This document shows, one piece after another, positions 7,797 to 17,036 of a stretch of DNA of 64,000 nt. The notes under the pieces were generated by a model. It was given only the letters and a program-made list of their open reading frames with translations. It was not told the DNA's origin and did not search any database. The stretch comes from AP-15 sp963736715. GTDB taxonomy: Bacteria > Pseudomonadota > Alphaproteobacteria > ATCC43930 > CGMCC-115725. The stretch lies in contig CAVTQA010000019.1 of the NCBI GenBank assembly GCA_963736715.1, positions 62,001-126,000 on the forward strand, read 5' to 3'. Both the position numbers and the translations under genes were made by a program. Each line of letters opens with the position of its first letter. Within the stretch, counting starts at the first letter, position 1.

Positions 7797-9923
7797 TTAA
7801 AAGGTCATACTCAGAGTAAACCGCACCGAGAGCGGCTCGACGGGCTTGAAGTGAACGTCGTAGACGGGGGCGGTCTCGTTCGCCAATTGCGAGGGGTAGA
7901 AATAGTCGATCTGATGGGCGCCGGTATTGTCGAACAGGTTGAGAATATCGAGCCAGAGCCGCGCCTGATCCGAAAACTTATAGCCGACCCGCAGATCGAA
8001 GAGCGTGGTGGGTTTCGAGGTCACGCTATCGTCCTCGATCAGCGGCCGCCGGCCGAAATAGCGGAAACGCAATGCCCCGAACCAGGGACCGACATCCTCC
8101 ACGGTCGCGCTCGCGGAGGCGATCATGTTGGCCGCGCCGGGAATGTAGCTGCCGGGATGGCCGGGCTCGGTATCGGCGGCGCCGTTGTCGCCATTCGCAT
8201 AGCGCGCATGGGTGGCGGCGAAATCGCTGTCGAGGCGCAGCCAGGGAAGCGGCTTGTAGGAGGCGGTCAGCTCGATGCCCTTGCGCTGGCTGGGGCGCCC
8301 GGGAGTGGTGACCGCCTCGTCGCCGTCGAAGGTTGCCTCGCTGGCGAGATTGAGCACAAAGAGCGCGCCTTCGAGCTTGAGGTTGGGCAAAGGTTCCGAC
8401 CGCATGCCGGCCTCATAGCCTGTCGCCTTGGTCAATAGCGGCGTCCTGCCTTGCGCGACGACGGTCGGGTTGCCCTGCATGAAATTGATTTCGGTCGCCA
8501 GCGCGTCGACGTTGGTTAACGCTCCGCGTAGGTCATTGCTGTGAAAGCCCTGACCGACGCTGAGGTAATATTCGGTGTCCTGCCAGGGACCAAAAATCAG
8601 ATTGCCCTTCGGGCTGGTGATGGCCTGGAAAATATTGCCGGAATTGGCTTGCAAGCGTGCTTTCGTCCGAGCCGCGATAGAGATCCTCGCGCAGACCCGT
8701 CATCGTGCGGAATTTGTCCGCCCACTGCACCCGATTTTCGATGTAGATGCCGGCGCTCGACTCGATCACATGGTCGTCGCGCACTGTGAAGCGCACCACC
8801 CGGCCGGTGGTTTCCGCCAGATCGATGTGAATGTCGTCGGTGCGGGTCTGGAAACCGATCGTGTTTTTCGCGTCGTAGCCGAAGATATTGCCGGGCATCA
8901 TATAGCTGATATTCCCGCCATAGATTTTGCGCCGGTCTTGCTGCACGAACTGGTCGCCGATCGGCGGCGGAAATGTCACGAAGCCGTCGAAATTATTGAA
9001 CAGCTGCAGCTGATACCCGATGAAATAAGCATTGGCGTTGACCTGCCCGGTCTCGGTCGTCGCGGCGTATTTGGTCGAGAAGCTGTAGCGCTCCGAGCTG
9101 CCGCCGTCAGTCGGGTCGAACGGGCAATAGAGGCAGATCAGCCCCTCGGCGACGGCGCGCTGCGGGATCTGATTGGTCGCATGGAAGGCATCGTTCATGT
9201 ACATGCCGGTGAACGAGAAACCGTTGTCTAAGTATTGCCCTGGCTGTAGTTCAGCACCAGGTTGCCCTTGTTGTAATTGTCCGGGATCGTCCACGGTCCA
9301 TTGTCGTGCACATATTCCGCCGCGGCCAATAGGTTGCCGGCGCCCACGGGACGCGACATCGCGCCGAGCCCGCGGTAATAGCCGAGCGTGCCGGCGGTCA
9401 TCACGGCGAGGTCGTGAGGCAGCGTGTCCACGTAATTGATCTGCACCGCCCCGGCCGTGTCGAAATCGCCGAGATCGGGGAAATAAGGGCCCTTGCTGTA
9501 ATGCAGGGTGCTGATCAGCTCCGGGATCATGAAATTGAGATCGGCATAGCCCTGGCCGTGCCCGTGGGTGCGCATGTTGACCGGCATGTCGTCGAGCGTT
9601 ATGTCGATATCGGTGCCGTGATCGAGGTTGAAGCCGCGCAAAAAATACTGGTTGGCCTTGCCCTCGCCGCTGTGCTGGGTGACGATCAATCCCGGCACGA
9701 CCTCGAGCACTTCGCCGACCCGAGACCTCGGTTGCTCTTCGATTTCTTTGCCGGTGACAGCTCCTTGCGACGCGGTATCCGGCGCGAAAAATTCCGTATC
9801 CGCCGGAGCGGATACGCTAACCTCGGGAAGCGTGACCGATTCCCCGGCATCCTGGGCTATTGCAGCGGGCGCAACCCCGAGACACAGGAGCGGAAGCAGC
9901 CCTGCCTTGTGTATGATCCTCAT
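7797..9923 (-). pseudogene. TonB-dependent outer-membrane receptor, two frameshifts
   Basis: Three overlapping frames together reconstruct a TonB-dependent receptor of about 705 residues. Frame 1 (9923 to about 9235) has a signal peptide (LLPLLCLGVAPAAIAQ), then the plug: EEQPRSRVGEVLEVVPGLIV, GEGKANQYFLRGFNLDHGTD and INYVDTLPHD. Frame 2 (to about 8645) and frame 3 (to 7797) give the beta-barrel, ending in the outer-membrane signature PLSVRFTLSMTF with terminal Phe. Frames 1 and 2 join at NYSQG/LDNGFSF and need a one-base change near 9234; frames 2 and 3 join at DEST/ANSGNIFQ near 8648. Neither site is a long homopolymer. Probably non-functional unless the shifts are sequencing errors. Ligand unknown. 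Confidence 0.88.
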
Positions 9924-12074
9924 ATGCGTACATCATACAGCGAGACCCAAACCGCCCGGTTATCCCGACACTGGCTGTGGTTCGTCGTACTCAGCCTATT
10001 TGTCATCGGTTACGCATTTTTGGCCGGCATTCGCACTCTGACCGAATTCGATTTGGGATGGCTGCTGGCCACCGGGCGCTGGATCGCTCACCATCGGCAA
10101 ATTCCGTCTACTGACGTATTCTCCTATACCGCGCAAGGGCAGCCTTGGATCTACCCGATCGGTTCAAGCCTCATTTTCTACGCTGCTTGGTTGGTCGGGG
10201 GTTATGCGCTGATCACATGGCTCGGAGCGGCGGCCTGCGCAGCGACCACAGCTTTGCTGCTGCGGCGAGGATCGGTAATTTCGGGGCTGCTCGCCATCCT
10301 GGCGGTTCCCTTGATCGCGGTCCGCACCCGGCCACGTGCCGACATGTTCACAGTGCTGCTGTTCGCGGCCTTTCTCGCCCTGCTCTGGCGCTACCATCGA
10401 ACTGGCCGAAGTCCGCTATGGCTCCTGCCGTTATTGATGGTCGCGTGGGTGAACCTCCACCTCGGATTTGTCGTCGGCTTGGCCCTGATCGCCGGATACG
10501 TCTTGACTGAAACCACGGAAATGGTCTGGCCGGGACGCCGTAAGCCGGCGCTGGAACGATTGCGACAGTGCTGGCCATGGCTGATTGCAGTGCTCGGCGC
10601 AACGCTGGTGAATCCGTGGGGTTGGGAGATATACGCTGCCTTGCTCCGCCAGGAACGCGCCATGGCCGATCAACTGCAGTGGATCCCGGAATGGGGTTCG
10701 GTGCCGCTGAGCTGGACAATAATGTCGACCGGCCTATCGCTGCGCGACCCCGGCGGCGCGTTCTTTCTGATGCTATTGATTACCGCCGCGGCGGTACCGA
10801 TCGCAGTATTGAGGAAACAGCTGGCCGCTGCAGCATTCTTGAGTGGCGCTTCACTGCTCGCCGTCAGATACATTCGCTTTGAAGCCCTGTTCGGCATCGT
10901 CACAGTGATTGTTGGAGCCGATGTATTGTCCTCGGCTCTGAACGCGTTACAGAAAAAGATCAGGAACGCCCGGTTCGAGACTGCTCGGTGCGGCGCTGCG
11001 CTCACGGTCGGCGCGGCATCCCTCGCGGTGGCGCTTGCCTGCCTCCGATCGGCTGATCTGGTAAGCGACCGGAGCTATCTCGCGAGCACCGACCTTGGCG
11101 CTTTCGGGGTGGGATTGTCGTGGTGGTTTCCCGAACGGGGAGCGAGCTTCCTCGAGCGCGAAAATATACCCGCCCAAATCTTTAATACTTACAACGAAGG
11201 TGGATATTTTACCTGGCGCCTGGGCTCCAAATACCTTGATTATGTTGATGGCCGCGCCATCCCGTTTGGCCCGGAATTGGTGGAGCGGAACAGCAAGTTG
11301 CTGGCGACTTCGCCCGAATCACCGCAATGGCAAAGAGAGGCCGAGCATTACAACATCAATGCGATCCTAGTCCCGCTCGGGCGATACAATGGATTGCATC
11401 TCTTCCCGATGCTGCGGCAGTTTTGTGGCAGCGAAGATTGGCCGCCGGTGTACCTGGATGAAGTCTCCGCGGTCTTTGTACGACGCAGGCCGGAGAACGA
11501 GGATCTGATCGCGCGGTTGCGGATCCAGTGCGCTACCGCGCCGTTACCTGCCGTCGTACCGGAAGAGAATACAACCGAAGCGTTTAACCACTGGGCCAAC
11601 GCCGCTGCTGTTTTGCACGCGCTGGGGCGAAACGATGCAGCTTTCGAAGCAACAAGCAAGGCGCTGGCAATTTTCCCGGGCAGTGCCTTTGTTCATTCGC
11701 TGCGCGGAAATTTGTTTGTCGAAGCGGGGTCATTACGTAAGGCGGAACAGCAATACCTGCTGAGCGCTTCGCTGGAGTCGAATGGAACTATTTGGTCATC
11801 ATTAGCGGCGATTTATCACCGTCAAGGCCGATTGATGGAAGAGATCGAGGCCTGGGAACACGCAAGCGCGCTCCTGCCTTATCCGGCTCCGGAGTTGCTG
11901 GCGCTCGGCTATGCAGAGCTGGCCGCGCGTCATCCGCAGAAGGCGCTGCAGGCATTCGACCGGGCAGCTGCCGAGGTGCCGCCGCAGAACGAACGACAGG
12001 AAAGCCAAGGTTTCTTCGCCAGCCTGGCACACGGTCGGGCGATGGCTCTGAGCGCGCTCGGCCTACAGCGCTGA
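9924..12074 (+). CDS. polytopic membrane protein with C-terminal TPR repeats
   Basis: A 716-residue inner-membrane protein. About ten hydrophobic helices occupy residues 15-390, beginning WLWFVVLSLFVIGYAFLAGI, with DLGWLLATGRWI just after the first helix. This layout resembles the polytopic glycosyltransferase-like (GT-C/GT39-type) proteins with an early acidic loop. A soluble, probably periplasmic region then contains ERENIPAQIFNTYNEGGYF, and the last 130 residues form TPR-like helices (AAAVLHALGRNDAAFEATSK; AEQQYLLSASLESNG). ATG at 9924 abuts the start codon of the divergent receptor gene (CATATG) with no intergenic DNA, so its promoter must lie inside that gene. Function unknown; lipid-linked sugar transfer is possible but unproven. 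Confidence 0.85.
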   Translation: MRTSYSETQTARLSRHWLWFVVLSLFVIGYAFLAGIRTLTEFDLGWLLATGRWIAHHRQIPSTDVFSYTAQGQPWIYPIGSSLIFYAAWLVGGYALITWLGAAACAATTALLLRRGSVISGLLAILAVPLIAVRTRPRADMFTVLLFAAFLALLWRYHRTGRSPLWLLPLLMVAWVNLHLGFVVGLALIAGYVLTETTEMVWPGRRKPALERLRQCWPWLIAVLGATLVNPWGWEIYAALLRQERAMADQLQWIPEWGSVPLSWTIMSTGLSLRDPGGAFFLMLLITAAAVPIAVLRKQLAAAAFLSGASLLAVRYIRFEALFGIVTVIVGADVLSSALNALQKKIRNARFETARCGAALTVGAASLAVALACLRSADLVSDRSYLASTDLGAFGVGLSWWFPERGASFLERENIPAQIFNTYNEGGYFTWRLGSKYLDYVDGRAIPFGPELVERNSKLLATSPESPQWQREAEHYNINAILVPLGRYNGLHLFPMLRQFCGSEDWPPVYLDEVSAVFVRRRPENEDLIARLRIQCATAPLPAVVPEENTTEAFNHWANAAAVLHALGRNDAAFEATSKALAIFPGSAFVHSLRGNLFVEAGSLRKAEQQYLLSASLESNGTIWSSLAAIYHRQGRLMEEIEAWEHASALLPYPAPELLALGYAELAARHPQKALQAFDRAAAEVPPQNERQESQGFFASLAHGRAMALSALGLQR

Positions 12075-12103
12075 ATCAGACACGAAGCACGAGACGAACG
12101 TTG

Positions 12104-12137
12104 CCAGCGGCCAAGAAGCGCCCTTCTTGGCCGCTGG
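12104..12137. terminator. 15-bp perfect hairpin between convergent genes
   Basis: CCAGCGGCCAAGAAG (12104-12118) pairs perfectly with CTTCTTGGCCGCTGG (12123-12137) around a four-base loop. It lies between the membrane/TPR gene and the convergent NHL gene, so it can end transcription from either side. The same 15-bp stem recurs at 15118-15152. There is no long T-tract. Confidence 0.8.
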
Positions 12138-12148
12138 AGGCGAGGTTA

Positions 12149-13642
12149 TTATTTCACCGGGACGAACTTCTGGACGCGGCGGCCGGTGATCGTTTCGGCG
12201 ACGTAGACGTTGCCCTTCGAATCAACGGCGAGCGTGTGACTGGTTTCGAATTGACCCACATTGTGCCCCGGGCACGGGATGATCCCGCAGAGGCCGAGTG
12301 CGCCGAACACGTTGCCGCTTGCCTTGTCGATCAGCCAGACGTTGTCGTTGTTGGCATCGGCATCGACGATGATCTTCTGGCTGGTCGGACTCTTGCTTGC
12401 GAGATAGTCGACATTGGGCCAGAAATCCATGTCGCAGGCGCGTAACATCAGGGAAGCCAGTATGGCGCCGGCATCTTCCGGGGCGGCGCTTTGGAACGCA
12501 TTGTTGCCGACGACTGGGACGCTGGTAGGAGGCGTCTGGCCGGCATTGAGGCCGATGTTGATTATTTTATTCGGCATGCACACCGGTTGCGGGTTGGCGG
12601 TCGTCGATGGGGCGCCGCAATTCCGGGAGAACACCTGAATTCGGCTATTCGGGCGATCGCAGACGTAGATGTTCCCGACATTGTCGAACACGACGCAATG
12701 CGGATGGCCGCCGCCGGTGGCACCGAATGTGCCGGGAGGACAGCTCTGACTGACGCTCGCCACGCCGTTGATCATGCACACGGTGCCCCATTGGCGATTG
12801 TATTGGTAGGTTTGACCTCCGTCGGCAGTCGTGTAGACGACGACGCGGTGGTTGCCGTAGCCGTCGGCAATGTAGACGCTTCCCGGCGTGCCGGTGACCG
12901 GATCCGGTAACGGATCCACGGCGATGTCCGCGGGTTCGTTCAGCAGGGTGTGACTGGTGTTGGCGTCGGAAGTCCCGTTGGTTCCACACGAAGTAAACGG
13001 GTTTGCCCCTGCCGCCGGCGGCGTCAGGGTGTCACACATCCCCTTGGTGCCGATCTGCGTCACATACGTCGCATTGGCGCCCTCGGCGTTGGCGGCCATC
13101 GGGTTGTATTTCTGAACGATCCCGTCGCCGTTTCCGCCGACCCAGACGTAACCCTGGTAATCGACAAAGCAGCCATGCGCGCCATGCGCCATATAAGCAG
13201 CATATCCGTAATCAGCCCCAGTTTGTATGAGGCTGGGATTGCCCCACCCGGCGATGACGTTGCCGTTGGAATCGAATGCGACGACCGGCGGAGCCGGGAT
13301 CGCCGAGTCGGTGGCGTCCTGGCTATCGATAGCCCCCGACTGGTTTCCTTGCAGGACGCCGTTGATCGTTATGCCGACCTCCCACCCACGGTTGAAGGTA
13401 TAGACGTTGTCGTTCTTGTCGATGCAGTTTCCGGCGACCTCACCCTGTATCCAGGGGTGCGAAAATCCGTCGGCCCCGACAGGGGCTGGAAGCGGTTTCG
13501 GCCAGAAGGGGTCGACCGCGAAGACCGGATTTTGACTATTATCCGCGATGGCGAGCGGCCCCCATCCCGCGATCGCAAGAATAGCCGCGGCAAGCAGGCC
13601 ACCACCTATGTAGGCATAGTAAGCATACTTTTTCGGCTTCAT
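12149..13642 (-). CDS. secreted NHL-repeat beta-propeller protein, copy 1
   Basis: A 497-residue exported protein. The N-terminus has a basic start and a hydrophobic helix (YIGGGLLAAAILAIAGWGPL) followed by ADNSQNPVFAVDPFWPKPLP. The rest repeats blade-like units with the NHL pattern, for example NEPADIAVDPLPDPVTG, GSVYIADGYGNHRVVVY, HPHCVVFDNVGNIYVCDRPN, and the last blade SHTLAVDSKGNVYVAETITG followed by GRRVQKF. Several cysteines are paired across blades, fitting a periplasmic or extracellular location. A strong AGGAGGAA ribosome binding site precedes ATG 13642. It is about three-quarters identical by eye to the copy at 15182-16651, including upstream leader and terminator hairpin. Ligand and role unknown; NHL propellers usually bind proteins, RNA or sugars. 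Confidence 0.9.
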   Translation of the reverse strand: MKPKKYAYYAYIGGGLLAAAILAIAGWGPLAIADNSQNPVFAVDPFWPKPLPAPVGADGFSHPWIQGEVAGNCIDKNDNVYTFNRGWEVGITINGVLQGNQSGAIDSQDATDSAIPAPPVVAFDSNGNVIAGWGNPSLIQTGADYGYAAYMAHGAHGCFVDYQGYVWVGGNGDGIVQKYNPMAANAEGANATYVTQIGTKGMCDTLTPPAAGANPFTSCGTNGTSDANTSHTLLNEPADIAVDPLPDPVTGTPGSVYIADGYGNHRVVVYTTADGGQTYQYNRQWGTVCMINGVASVSQSCPPGTFGATGGGHPHCVVFDNVGNIYVCDRPNSRIQVFSRNCGAPSTTANPQPVCMPNKIINIGLNAGQTPPTSVPVVGNNAFQSAAPEDAGAILASLMLRACDMDFWPNVDYLASKSPTSQKIIVDADANNDNVWLIDKASGNVFGALGLCGIIPCPGHNVGQFETSHTLAVDSKGNVYVAETITGRRVQKFVPVK

Positions 13643-13763
13643 GGCATTCCTCCTCAGGGTGGCACCTTTGCTGGGGCTGCCTATGTCCCTTTCGTTTTAT
13701 TGTCTGAATATGCTGCGCCTTCTCCTCTTAGCGATGGCAGCCCGAAACCAACTGGGTTGAAGC

Positions 13764-15092
13764 TCAACCCTCAATCCGACTTTCTGCCGGCAGGACATGA
13801 CCCGGCCATTTGCGGTCAATCCATTTCGCGAGCAGTTTCGCGAGGGCCACCGCAAGGCCTATGGCGACGATCCATCGCGCCAGGGTCATCAGCCCCGGGA
13901 CCGTTGGCTGGGGCCACGGCGTCCGCCAGAACACGTCGGCGCGGTCGAGCATCCAATGCCAGGCCGTATGGGCGACGATCGCGGACACCACGATGATCCC
14001 CATCCGCCCCGACATCGCGCCCCGGAAGAGCAAGGCCAGCGCGGGAACGAAGACGCACAAAACCGCGAGCTGGCCGATCTCGATCCCCACATTGAACGAG
14101 AACAGTGACACCAGCAGGTTCGATCCGGCGAACTGCAGTTGCTCCTTGAGAATGTCGGCGAAGCCGAAGCCGTGAACGAGGCCGAAGAGCCCGGCAATGA
14201 TCCAGCGCCGGTTCAGGTTGGCGCCGACGATGTTCTCGAGCGCCATGTAGACGATCGATACGGCGATGGCCATTTCTATGAAGGGAGGAAACCACGCGCC
14301 GACCGGAGCGATGTTGTACGCGGTGCCGATCAGCGTTATCGAGTGCCCCACAGTGAATGCCGTGATCACGGGTATCAGTGGTTTGACGCGACGAAAGGGG
14401 ATGACCAGGCACAGCAGAAACAGCAGATGGTCGATGCCGCTCAAAATATGCTCGATACCGAGTTTGACGAACCCGCCGGCCGCTTGGTACCACGCCGGAT
14501 CAAGGGCCACGCGGCCCGATCCGCCGGTGATTATCATGGCCCGAGCGTCTTCGCCGAGCGGGATATAGCGAATAGTCAGCTTCGTGTAATCCCCGAGGTC
14601 GGCGGCAAGGCGGGTCTCTATCGAAAAAACGGATTTGGGCGAGGAGATCGGATAGACGAAACGGGCGTCCAAATAGCCCAGCTGGAAGGCGATGACGGTG
14701 TCCGGCGCCAGTGGCTCGGCCACCTGCGCAACCGCCTGATCATAGTCTTCGAACGAGCGATCCGAGAGCGGAGCCAGCTGGCCGGCGGCGCTCGAAGGCA
14801 CGAGACGAACGTTGCCTTCCCAAAGCTCGAAAGCGGTGGCCAGAGCCTTGAGCGCGGTTTCGACGGCGGGCCTGGACGCCGCAATGTTGTAGTGGTCCCC
14901 CACGAGCGGAAACGGCACCCCGAGCAAAAGGTCCAGAGGCACGCGGACCACGAAGTCGGCCTGGTGCGGTTCGATCTTGACAAAGCTGTTCATCATCCGG
15001 TTGACCGGCAGATCATGGGCACCTGCCGGGATCGAACCCACGATCGTGCAGAACAGCCAGATGGCCGAGCAGTAAAACCAACGCTTCAACAT
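13764..15092 (-). CDS. HupE/UreJ family membrane protein
   Basis: A 442-residue protein with a signal peptide (LKRWFYCSAIWLFCTIVGSI, then AGAH), an extracytoplasmic domain of about 180 residues, and a C-terminal HupE/UreJ_2 module of six or seven helices. The module is marked by GIEHILSGIDHLLFLLCLV, FTVGHSITL, EMAIAVSIVYMALENI and GLFGLVHGFGFA. Its conserved histidines (HILSGIDH, GHS, HGFGF) are typical of the family, some members of which move nickel or cobalt for hydrogenase and urease. No hydrogenase or urease gene is in this window. ATG 15092 follows GAAAGAG; an upstream TTG frame was rejected. It lies between the two duplicated NHL genes on the same strand. Metal and direction of transport are unknown. 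Confidence 0.88.
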   Translation of the reverse strand: MLKRWFYCSAIWLFCTIVGSIPAGAHDLPVNRMMNSFVKIEPHQADFVVRVPLDLLLGVPFPLVGDHYNIAASRPAVETALKALATAFELWEGNVRLVPSSAAGQLAPLSDRSFEDYDQAVAQVAEPLAPDTVIAFQLGYLDARFVYPISSPKSVFSIETRLAADLGDYTKLTIRYIPLGEDARAMIITGGSGRVALDPAWYQAAGGFVKLGIEHILSGIDHLLFLLCLVIPFRRVKPLIPVITAFTVGHSITLIGTAYNIAPVGAWFPPFIEMAIAVSIVYMALENIVGANLNRRWIIAGLFGLVHGFGFADILKEQLQFAGSNLLVSLFSFNVGIEIGQLAVLCVFVPALALLFRGAMSGRMGIIVVSAIVAHTAWHWMLDRADVFWRTPWPQPTVPGLMTLARWIVAIGLAVALAKLLAKWIDRKWPGHVLPAESRIEG

Positions 15093-15117
15093 TGGCGGGA
15101 CTCTTTCGCCGGGTGTC

Positions 15118-15152
15118 CCAGCGGCCAAGAAGCGCCGCTTCTTGGCCGCTGG
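15118..15152. terminator. 15-bp hairpin identical in stem to the one at 12104-12137
   Basis: CCAGCGGCCAAGAAG (15118-15132) and CTTCTTGGCCGCTGG (15138-15152) with a five-base loop. It lies just downstream of NHL copy 2 and upstream of the HupE gene. Stem identity with the hairpin after copy 1 shows that the terminator was duplicated together with the gene. Confidence 0.8.
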
Positions 15153-15181
15153 GAGCAGGGCTTAGGTGCTTCTAATAGCCC

Positions 15182-16651
15182 CTACTTTACCGGCACGAAC
15201 TTCTGGATGCGGCGTCCGGTGATCGTTTCGGCAACATAGATGTTGCCTTTCGAATCACTTGCGACAGTGTGGCTGTAGGCGAAGTGGCCCTCGTTATGCC
15301 CGGGACACGGAATAATCCCGCACACGCCGAGAGCGCCGAACACGGTCGCGGTTGCCTTGTCCAACAGCCAGACGTTGTCGTTGTTCAGATCGACATCGAT
15401 GATGGCATTCTGGCTGGTCGGGCTCTTGGTCGCGAGATAGTCGACATTGGGCCAGAAATCGATGTCGCACGCTCGCGTCGTGGTCGAACCCAGAATGGCG
15501 GCGGTGTCTTCTGGGGCGTAGCTTGCGAACGCGTTGATGCCGTCGGTAAAGCCGGCAGGGGGGGTCTGGCCGGCATTGCCCCCGATGTTGATGATCCGCA
15601 ACGGGGTGCACAGCGGTTGCGGTACGAGGGCCGTCGATGGGGCGCCGCAATTTCTGGCGAACACCTGAATTCGGCTATTGGGGCGATCGCAGGCATAGAC
15701 ATTCCCGTCATTGCCGAGGACGACACAATGCGGGTGGCCGCCGCCGGACGCCCCGAAAGTCCCAGCAGGACACGCCTGGCTGTTGCTTGCCACGCCGTTG
15801 ATCATACACGTCTGGCCCCATTGGCGGTTGTATTGGTAGGTCTGACCTCCGTCAGCAGTCGTGTAGACGACGATGCGGTGGTTGCCGTAGCCGTCGGCAA
15901 TATAGACGCTTCCCGGCGTGCCGGTGACTGGATCCGGCAACGGATCCACGGCAATGTCCGGAGGTTCGTTCAGCAGGGTGTGACTGCTGTTGAGGTCGTT
16001 GGTCTCGCCGCACGAGCTGAACGGATTGGTCGTCGTCGCCGTGCCGTCGCACATTCCCTTGGTGCCGATTTGCGTCACAAAGGTCGCATTGTCGCCCTCG
16101 GCGTTGGCGGCCATCGGGTTGTATTTCTGAATGATGCCGTCGCCGTTCCCGCCGACCCAAATGTAGCCCTGGTAATCCACATAGCAGCCGTGCGCGCCGT
16201 GCGGCATATAGGCGGCATATCCGTAGTCAGCTCCAGTTTGTATGAGGCTGGGATTGCCCCACCCGGCGACGACGTTGCCGTCGGAATCGAAGGCGACGAC
16301 CGGCGGAGACGGGATCGCCCCTCCTGAGGTGGCGTCGTTCCCGTTTATGGCGCCTGATTCATTCCCTTGAAGGACACCATTTATTGTTACGCCGACCTCC
16401 CACGCGCGGTTGAAGGTATAGACGTTATCGCGCATGTCGATGCAGCTGCCGGCGACCTCGCCCTGCACCCAGGCATGCGCCACACCATCGCTCCCTACGG
16501 GGGCCGGCAACGGGTTGGGCCAAGAACCATCGACCGCGAAGACCGGCCGACTGCTGTTATCCGCGTTCGCGAGCGGATGCCATCCGCCGATCGTAATAAC
16601 CATTGCGGCAAGCACCGCGCCGCCGAAATAGGCATATCGTCTGGTTTTCAT
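15182..16651 (-). CDS. secreted NHL-repeat beta-propeller protein, copy 2
   Basis: A 489-residue paralogue of the gene at 12149-13642. The N-terminal export helix is GGAVLAAMVITIGGWHPLAN, followed by ADNSSRPVFAVDGSWPNPLP. The NHL blades are the same in order (NEPPDIAVDPLPDPVTG, VYIADGYGNHRIVVY, HPHCVVLGNDGNVYACDRPN, then VASDSKGNIYVAETITG), ending again in QKFVPVK. The two proteins differ mainly by small insertions in loops, such as the TPPAAGANP segment present only in copy 1. Translation starts at ATG 16651 behind GGAGGAAA. Both copies keep intact frames over almost 500 codons, so both are probably under selection. It leads the minus-strand series NHL2 - HupE - NHL1. Confidence 0.9.
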   Translation of the reverse strand: MKTRRYAYFGGAVLAAMVITIGGWHPLANADNSSRPVFAVDGSWPNPLPAPVGSDGVAHAWVQGEVAGSCIDMRDNVYTFNRAWEVGVTINGVLQGNESGAINGNDATSGGAIPSPPVVAFDSDGNVVAGWGNPSLIQTGADYGYAAYMPHGAHGCYVDYQGYIWVGGNGDGIIQKYNPMAANAEGDNATFVTQIGTKGMCDGTATTTNPFSSCGETNDLNSSHTLLNEPPDIAVDPLPDPVTGTPGSVYIADGYGNHRIVVYTTADGGQTYQYNRQWGQTCMINGVASNSQACPAGTFGASGGGHPHCVVLGNDGNVYACDRPNSRIQVFARNCGAPSTALVPQPLCTPLRIINIGGNAGQTPPAGFTDGINAFASYAPEDTAAILGSTTTRACDIDFWPNVDYLATKSPTSQNAIIDVDLNNDNVWLLDKATATVFGALGVCGIIPCPGHNEGHFAYSHTVASDSKGNIYVAETITGRRIQKFVPVK

Positions 16652-17036
16652 CGTTTCCTCCTCGGGCTAGCACTTTCACTGCGGCTGCCTCTGTTCTCGT
16701 CAATTTTATGTTTGAATGTGCGGCGCTTTCTCTACTTCTCGGCTAAACGCGACGCGCAAAAACATTAAGGTTAACACTACCCTTAGGGGTGAGACTGGTC
16801 AAGTTGAATTGTTAAAAAATATTTAAGGTTAATCCCGATTTTTCGGCCTGCACTGCCGTGCGCGTAGGTTCCAGGAATCTGGCATGCCTGGAGCGTCGGT
16901 GACAGGACGAACCCGGCAGAGATGACGGGGGGCCTTGCGCTGCGTGCAAGGCTCAGCGCCGATCGCTTGTGGCGAAGCGCTCGGAATACCCCCACAATGG
17001 ATAGTGTTATGCCCCGACTTCTCTGGAGAAACACCC
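16652..17036. other. divergent intergenic region
   Basis: About 385 bases between the divergent NHL copy 2 and amidohydrolase genes. The first 90 bases upstream of the NHL gene resemble the region upstream of copy 1 (13643-13735). An AT-rich patch near 16760-16850 (TTAAGGTTAACACTACCCTT and TTGTTAAAAAATATTTAAGG) is a likely promoter zone; I did not assign -35/-10 boxes. Confidence 0.45.

Noticed and set aside
9414..9923. 5' extension of the membrane/TPR gene by 170 codons
   Set aside because: It lies entirely over the receptor's N-terminal coding region and has no hydrophobic or family features; the ATG at 9924 gives a normal start.
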